NCBI GenBank assembly: GCA_937974245.1
Contig: CALJKV010000087.1
Coordinates: forward strand, 186,001-250,000
Reading direction: 5' to 3'
Length of the DNA: 64,000 nucleotides
From: an uncultured Chloroflexota bacterium
GTDB lineage: Bacteria > Chloroflexota > Anaerolineae > Aggregatilineales > Phototrophicaceae
Positions 59,330 through 64,000 of the stretch are shown here, in pieces (the first letter of the stretch is position 1; each line of letters begins with the position of its first letter). Made by a program: the position numbers and the translations under genes. The notes beneath the pieces are model-generated. The model saw only the letters and a program-made list of their open reading frames with translations, did not search any database and had not been told where the DNA came from.

Positions 59330-60739
59330 ATGGGCACATTAGTTATGAAATTCGGTGGGTCGTGTATCGGCACGACAGCCGCTCTCACTCAGACGCTCAA
59401 TATTGTACTCCATGAATCACACCAATGGGAGCAATTGGTGCTGGTTGTTTCAGCATTGGACGGCGTAACCGATATCTTAATCGAGGCAGCGGATCTGGCA
59501 AGGTTGGGTGACCAACGTGGCTACCGACGGATTGTGGCTACTCTACGTACCCGTCATGTTGCCCTGATTGACACGCTGCCCCTGGAAATAAATGAAAAAG
59601 CGGCACTGGAAGGGGAAATTGACCGGTTGCTGCTCGAAATGCTGAATCTGTATCAGGGTATTGCGGAAGCGCCTACTGAAAAAGCGGCCTTGACCCAGTA
59701 TGACGCTACAATCGGTATGGGTGAACGTCTCTCGGCGCGGATTGTAGCGGCTTTGATACGCCAGAATGGTATCCCCAGCGTTGCTCTTGATGGCACCGGC
59801 CTGATAATCACGGATGATACGATCGGCGGGGCATCTCCAGCGCTTGCCGAAACCCAGCACCGCGTGACCAGTCACCTGATGCCGATTCTGGAACGCCAGA
59901 TTATCCCTGTTGTGACCGGATTTATTGGCGTGGGGAGCTCAGGCCGGACAACCACACTTGGACGGGGCGGGAGCGATTATACCGCCTCTATCCTGGGGAG
60001 CTGCTTGAATGCCCAGGAAGTATGGATATGGGCCGGTGTGGACGGCCTGATGTCCGCGGACCCGCAAATCATTCCGAGCGCCCAGGTCATCCCGCGCCTG
60101 TCGTATGAAGAAGTAGCTGAACTTGCGTATTTCGGCGCACGTATCCTGCATATTCGCATGATTGATTTGCTGCGAAAGTCGCAAATCCCCGCCCGCGTCA
60201 AGAACTTCAGGTCTCCACGCCGGGCGGGGACGTTGATCCACCAGCACAGCCCACACACGAGCCAAATTGTTAAAGCGGTGACGTCTATTTCCGGCTTCAG
60301 CCTGACAGTGCCACTGTCGAGCTATATCCCGACACTAGAAGAAATAGTCGAACAAGTCATATCAGCCGTGCCATCCGGGTATGCCGATGTTGCCACATCG
60401 TCGCGATCATCTACATATTACGCCGTCTACTTTTTGACCCCAACGGCTGCCGGGCCAAATGCCCTGCACCAGATTCGAGCCGCATTAAACAGTACCCTGC
60501 AAGCGAATCCGCACACCCAGCACTGGGAACTCCAGCCCGTACAAATTATCACCGTGATTGGGGCATATTTGAATGAAGTACCGGGCGTAACCGCCGGTAT
60601 CCTGCAAACAATGAGCGGCATTCAGATACTGGCGCTTATGCAGGGACCTACCGGTTGCAGCCTGTCGGTAGTGGTGGCGGTGGAACAGGCGGTGGACGCG
60701 CTTAACCGTATTCACCAACTGATTCTCAGTAGTGGTTGA
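59330..60739 (+). CDS. Aspartate kinase
   Basis: A 469-residue aspartate kinase, the first enzyme of the Lys/Thr/Met pathway. The amino acid kinase domain (about 1-290) has VMKFGGSCIGT, VVSALDGVTDIL, MGERLSARIVAALI, GFIGVGSSGRTTTLGRGGSDYTA and the late SYEEVAELAYFGARILH. The C-terminal part (about 300-469) fits two ACT-type regulatory domains (QIITVIGAYLNEVPGVTAGIL). There is no homoserine dehydrogenase fusion. I use ATG 59330; an in-frame GTG at 59315 is less likely. The end overlaps convergent glnA by 14 bases. Confidence 0.93.
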   Translation: MGTLVMKFGGSCIGTTAALTQTLNIVLHESHQWEQLVLVVSALDGVTDILIEAADLARLGDQRGYRRIVATLRTRHVALIDTLPLEINEKAALEGEIDRLLLEMLNLYQGIAEAPTEKAALTQYDATIGMGERLSARIVAALIRQNGIPSVALDGTGLIITDDTIGGASPALAETQHRVTSHLMPILERQIIPVVTGFIGVGSSGRTTTLGRGGSDYTASILGSCLNAQEVWIWAGVDGLMSADPQIIPSAQVIPRLSYEEVAELAYFGARILHIRMIDLLRKSQIPARVKNFRSPRRAGTLIHQHSPHTSQIVKAVTSISGFSLTVPLSSYIPTLEEIVEQVISAVPSGYADVATSSRSSTYYAVYFLTPTAAGPNALHQIRAALNSTLQANPHTQHWELQPVQIITVIGAYLNEVPGVTAGILQTMSGIQILALMQGPTGCSLSVVVAVEQAVDALNRIHQLILSSG

Positions 60740-62057
60740 GGTAGCGTTCCAGTTCCCAGGGTGTCACCTGGCGGTTATAAGCATCGAATTCCTGGCGCTT
60801 GGCCGCAAGATAACGGTCACTGATAAAGGGTCCAAGCGCCGTCAGAATCACCTCATCCTGTGCCAGCGCATCCAGCGCTTCCCCTAATGATGTCGGCAGC
60901 ACCTCTAAACGCCGGCGGCGGCTGGGGTCTTGCTGGAACAGGGTTTCTTCCAGCGCGGCAGGTAACTGCATTCGCTGGCGAATACCATCTAATCCGGCGG
61001 CAAGCATGACGGTACTCGCCAGGTACGGGTTACTACTGGGGTCAGGGCAACGCAGTTCGAGGCGGGTATGAGTCTCGCGACCACGCGCAATATGCGGCAC
61101 ACGAATGAGCGCACCGCGATTGATGTGCGCCCAGGTCACATAAACGGGCGCTTCAAAGCTCGTTCCCAAACGCTTGTAGGAATTCACGAGCGGCGCCAAC
61201 ACAGCGGCCATTCCCCGTGCATGGTAAAGTTGCCCTGCCAGAAAATGGCGAGCAACCTCTGAAAGGCCATATTCATCGCCGGGCTGGGCAAAAATATTGT
61301 CGTCAGTCTGCAAGGCATGCAGACTCTGGTGGGTGTGCATTCCTGAACCGGGTAAATTCTCCACGGGGCGTGGCATAAACGTGCAGTAGAGTCCGTGGCG
61401 CTGCGCAATTGTTTTGAGAGCCACCCGCGAAGTCAGTACCTTATCCGCCGAAGCCAAAGCGCTATCAAAACGCAGGTCTATCTCGTGCTGACCGGAGCCG
61501 ATTTCGTGATGTGTGGATTCGACCTGTATATTCAGGTCGGAAAGTGTTGCTAGCATCCTGCGGCGAATCACCTGGGACTGCCCAGTAGACATATCGAAAT
61601 ATCCGGCATTGTCTTGTGGCAGCAGCGGTTTATCCCCGCCCTCGCTTGTCTGAAACAGAAAGAATTCCAGTTCCATGCCAGTCTTGTAGTGAAACCCCAT
61701 CCCGGCGGCTTGTTCAATCATGCGGGTCAACACAGTACGCGGATCGCCAATGAACGGTTCACCCTGGACAGTGTGTACTGTGCAGATCAGCCGAGCGGTA
61801 CGTTCCTCTGGCGGATCCCAAGGCAGCACGGCAAATGTATCAAGGTCCGGCATCAGGGTCATGTCGCTTTCAGCCACTCGCGCAAAACCTTCGATAGATG
61901 AGCCATCAAAATGTGCGCCGTGTACCAGTACGGTTTGAATCTCGCTGCTCGGCAGTGTAACACTCTTGACCAACCCGGTAATGTCGGTGAACCACAGGTC
62001 AATAAATTGAATCTGCTGGTCACTGATGGTGGATAATACGTCTTCGTGTGTCGTCAT
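60726..62057 (-). CDS. glnA: Glutamine synthetase, type I
   Basis: A 443-residue GSI enzyme that makes glutamine from glutamate, ammonia and ATP. The beta-grasp domain has DLWFTDITGLVKSVTLP and FDGSSIEGFARVAESDM; the catalytic domain has GMELEFFLFQ, THHEIGSGQHEID, CTFMPRPVENLPGSGMHTHQSLH, and RCPDPSSNPYLA. The length and the lack of a clear adenylylation-site motif suggest the GSI-alpha form. It lies 19 bases after aroQ, so it is probably transcribed with the shikimate genes. Confidence 0.96.
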   Translation of the reverse strand: MTTHEDVLSTISDQQIQFIDLWFTDITGLVKSVTLPSSEIQTVLVHGAHFDGSSIEGFARVAESDMTLMPDLDTFAVLPWDPPEERTARLICTVHTVQGEPFIGDPRTVLTRMIEQAAGMGFHYKTGMELEFFLFQTSEGGDKPLLPQDNAGYFDMSTGQSQVIRRRMLATLSDLNIQVESTHHEIGSGQHEIDLRFDSALASADKVLTSRVALKTIAQRHGLYCTFMPRPVENLPGSGMHTHQSLHALQTDDNIFAQPGDEYGLSEVARHFLAGQLYHARGMAAVLAPLVNSYKRLGTSFEAPVYVTWAHINRGALIRVPHIARGRETHTRLELRCPDPSSNPYLASTVMLAAGLDGIRQRMQLPAALEETLFQQDPSRRRRLEVLPTSLGEALDALAQDEVILTALGPFISDRYLAAKRQEFDAYNRQVTPWELERYLNHY

Positions 62058-62076
62058 CGCTCGTCCTTACTCTTAT

Positions 62077-62520
62077 TTACAGCCAGCCCAGATGCCCTAA
62101 CAGCGCATCCAACCCTAATACATAGCTGCGCCAACCAAATCCGATAACTTGCCCCACACATACCGGCGCGATGAGAGATACATGGCGGAATGCTTCACGT
62201 GCATGAATGTTGGAAAGATGTACTTCAACAACCGGGATCGTAATGGCGCTGATGGCGTCACGCAGTGCAATTGATGTATGCGTGTACGCGCCTGGGTTAA
62301 ACACGACTCCCCCGGCCCAGGCGCGAGCATCATGCAGGGTATCTATCAGTTCACCCTCGTGGTTGGACTGTTTCGTGCGGAGTTTAACACCATATGCTGT
62401 CACATGTGCTGTAGCTAACTCGTTAATCTGATCTAATGTATTTGAGCCATAGACTTCAGGTTCACGTGTCCCCAGCAAATTAAGATTCGGGCCGTGTAGC
62501 AACAATACTGCTTTACTCAT
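62077..62520 (-). CDS. aroQ: 3-dehydroquinate dehydratase, type II
   Basis: A 147-residue AroQ that dehydrates 3-dehydroquinate in the shikimate pathway. The family markers are LLHGPNLNLLGTREPEVYG (with the catalytic Tyr), QSNHEGELIDTLHDA, VFNPGAYTHTSIALRDAI and VEVHLSNIHAREAFRH (catalytic His). Its start overlaps the aroB stop as ATGA, so the two are coupled. Confidence 0.97.
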   Translation of the reverse strand: MSKAVLLLHGPNLNLLGTREPEVYGSNTLDQINELATAHVTAYGVKLRTKQSNHEGELIDTLHDARAWAGGVVFNPGAYTHTSIALRDAISAITIPVVEVHLSNIHAREAFRHVSLIAPVCVGQVIGFGWRSYVLGLDALLGHLGWL

Positions 62521-63554
62521 AGGAGTTCCTCCAGTGAGGCGATGATGTCCTGAGGCGCGATATGCTCAACGATTACTGCTTCCCCTACCCCACGTAGCAG
62601 CACAAAGCGCGAACGCCCGTTTCGCCATTTCTTGTCGGTTGCCATTGCCATATACAGCGCTTGCGGGTCAAGGCTATCCAATTGGTGCGGTAACTGTATG
62701 TCTTTCAGGATACGCTCAACCTGTTCCGGCACGCTTACATTGCAAAGATTCAGCCGATACGAAAGGCGTGCAGCCGCCAACAGACCGATACCCACTGCCT
62801 CGCCATGCGGCCAACGATAGCCGGAAACCTGCTCAATAGCGTGGGCGAAGGTATGTCCCAGGTTTAGGTGCGCACGAATGTTCTGTTCGAACGGGTCTTG
62901 CTGCACCACATCTACTTTGACCTGTACCGCCCGGCGTATTAGTTCGGCTGCTGCCTGTGTGTCATCCTGACTACACGAAGCCATTTCCAGCAGTGCAGCG
63001 TCGGCCAGGAGACCATGCTTGATAACTTCCGCCAACCCACAGCGCCATTCGCGTTGTGGCAGCGTTGTCAGGGCGGAGGGGTCGACCAACACGATGTCTG
63101 GTTGCTTGAACGCCCCAACCAGATTCTTGCCCTGGGGTAAATCCACACCGACCTTGCCACCCACACTGGAGTCGACCATTGCCAGCAGACTTGTCGGCAC
63201 CTGTACCAGCCGCACGCCGCGCATATACGTGGCCGCCGCGAACCCGGCTGTATCGCCCACAACTCCGCCACCCAGTGCAATGACTGTGCAGCTGCGATCC
63301 AGCCCGGCAGCAACGAACTCAACATAAAGATTCGAGACGGTTTCCAGCGTCTTATACTGTTCGCCGTCCGGTATTGTGACCAGCGCCGCGCCCAAACGTG
63401 CCGCCAACCTTTCACCATACAGCGGGGCGAGGGTGGTATTGGTGACGACCACCACGCTACCATGTAGTTCCCAGGATTCGACACGGCTCAATAAACCCGG
63501 TTCGATCAGAATATCATAGCCGCCATCGGGGGCAGTTACATGAACTGTTGCCAT
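62517..63554 (-). CDS. aroB: 3-dehydroquinate synthase
   Basis: A 345-residue AroB that makes 3-dehydroquinate from DAHP, using NAD+ and a divalent metal. Marks include IPDGEQYKTLETVSNLY, VIALGGGVVGDTAGFAAATYMRG, VPTSLLAMVDSSVGGKVGVDLP, AEVIKHGLLAD and HLNLGHTFAHAIEQVSGYRWPHGEAVGIG. The chosen start is ATG 63554 (MATVHVTAPDGG), which overlaps the end of aroK by 19 bases; the frame runs on to 63662, but inside aroK. Confidence 0.97.
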   Translation of the reverse strand: MATVHVTAPDGGYDILIEPGLLSRVESWELHGSVVVVTNTTLAPLYGERLAARLGAALVTIPDGEQYKTLETVSNLYVEFVAAGLDRSCTVIALGGGVVGDTAGFAAATYMRGVRLVQVPTSLLAMVDSSVGGKVGVDLPQGKNLVGAFKQPDIVLVDPSALTTLPQREWRCGLAEVIKHGLLADAALLEMASCSQDDTQAAAELIRRAVQVKVDVVQQDPFEQNIRAHLNLGHTFAHAIEQVSGYRWPHGEAVGIGLLAAARLSYRLNLCNVSVPEQVERILKDIQLPHQLDSLDPQALYMAMATDKKWRNGRSRFVLLRGVGEAVIVEHIAPQDIIASLEELL

Positions 63555-64000
63555 AGGGCGACAATCTCCTCGGCTACGGTTTCCGGCGTCTTGTCGGTAG
63601 TATCGATCTGATGGGGGATGGCCGCATAAGCAACCAGACGACGTTCCAAAAGTGCCTGCCAATCCTTCCTCAGCAGTGGGCGGTCATCAGCGGTGTCCCC
63701 GATTCGCCTCTCAATCGCCTCTGCTGAAGCACCCAGACACACAACTAACCCGGAAGCCAGCATCACACGGCGGTTGCCCTCATCCACCAGCATCCCACCA
63801 CCAGTAGCGATGACAAACCCTCGGTGTGCGCCCAGGAACCGGCACAGACGGCCTTCCAGCGCCCGGAAGGTCGCCTCACCATCCTGCGCGAAGATGCTGG
63901 GAATTGAGCGCCCGGTACGTCGCACGATTTCAGCATCGGTGTCTATGAACTCACGATTGAGCTGCGCCGCTACCAACTGCCCGACGGTGGTTTTACCTGT
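63536..64000 (-). CDS. aroK: Shikimate kinase, N-terminus beyond the window
   Basis: At least 154 residues. The visible P-loop end TGKTTVGQLVAAQLNREFIDTDAEI begins at the window edge. FRALEGRLCRFLGAHRGFVIATGGGMLVD, DRPLLRKDW (lid) and a late RRLVAYAAIPHQIDTTDKT complete the kinase. Shikimate kinase phosphorylates shikimate with ATP. The gene heads the aroK-aroB-aroQ-glnA run on the minus strand, at least as far as can be seen. Confidence 0.93.
   Translation of the reverse strand, partial: TGKTTVGQLVAAQLNREFIDTDAEIVRRTGRSIPSIFAQDGEATFRALEGRLCRFLGAHRGFVIATGGGMLVDEGNRRVMLASGLVVCLGASAEAIERRIGDTADDRPLLRKDWQALLERRLVAYAAIPHQIDTTDKTPETVAEEIVALWQQFM

Overview
The window looks like chromosomal DNA from a Chloroflexota bacterium, most likely of the Anaerolineae side. 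This is inferred from family content, not from a search. The pointers are several secreted proteins that combine SH3-like domains with Thr/Pro-rich linkers, a topoisomerase I that carries a DUF5679-like zinc ribbon at its N-terminus, a C39-like peptidase fused to TPRs beside murJ, and moderate GC (roughly 55% by eye). Genes for heme A synthesis (ctaA, ctaB) and a membrane-anchored cytochrome c imply aerobic respiration. Packing is tight: many ATGA overlaps and several convergent pairs whose ends overlap. I saw no insertion sequence, CRISPR array, phage or conjugation gene.

Layout. 1-3560: end of an FtsW/RodA flippase-polymerase, a penicillin-binding protein without its catalytic motifs, a PHP-domain protein and a lysylphosphatidylglycerol-synthase-type membrane protein. 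3686-9307: a two-component system, then a four-gene minus-strand redox operon (small anchored protein, ApbE flavin transferase, SH3 protein with an Asp/His tail, ferric-reductase-like membrane protein). Both promoters carry CTTAAAT direct repeats about 11 bp apart, so the regulator may control the operon and itself. 9523-14662: envelope operon (C39-like/TPR protein, murJ, MBL hydrolase, thioredoxin-like protein, metalloenzyme). 14762-19160: flavin reductase, then ffh-rpsP-khpA-rimM from a strong sigma70-type promoter, then dprA with its own promoter. 19321-26040: mannose-1-phosphate guanylyltransferase, topA, an unknown membrane protein, greA and an MBL hydrolase.

26366-35070: surface and envelope proteins (substrate-binding/SH3/CARDB protein, M23 peptidase lipoprotein, Thr/Pro-rich SH3 membrane protein, lipoprotein, O-antigen-ligase-like protein with TPRs), then tRNA-Arg(CCG). 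35261-40706: a large PAS/GAF histidine kinase, a decayed HEAT-repeat membrane-protein gene and a B3/B4-domain protein. 40812-47188: an anchored glycosidase overlapping a solute-binding protein, an orphan ParA and three glycosyltransferases. 47185-52387 (minus): a six-gene operon from a small membrane protein through ctaA, ctaB and cytochrome c to rqcH and PPK2. 52481-59126 (minus): ricT, PIG-L deacetylase, M20 hydrolase, an S51-like protein, purA, a BtuF-like cytoplasmic binding protein and a sensorless kinase. 59330-60739 is an aspartate kinase. 60726-64000 (minus): aroK-aroB-aroQ-glnA.

The most interesting points are the PBP pseudoenzyme next to an intact FtsW/RodA partner, the phased repeats linking the two-component system to the redox operon, the decayed HEAT gene, and the cytoplasmic B12-type binding protein transcribed with a sensorless histidine kinase. 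I found nothing that I could defend as a complete new defence or mobile system.
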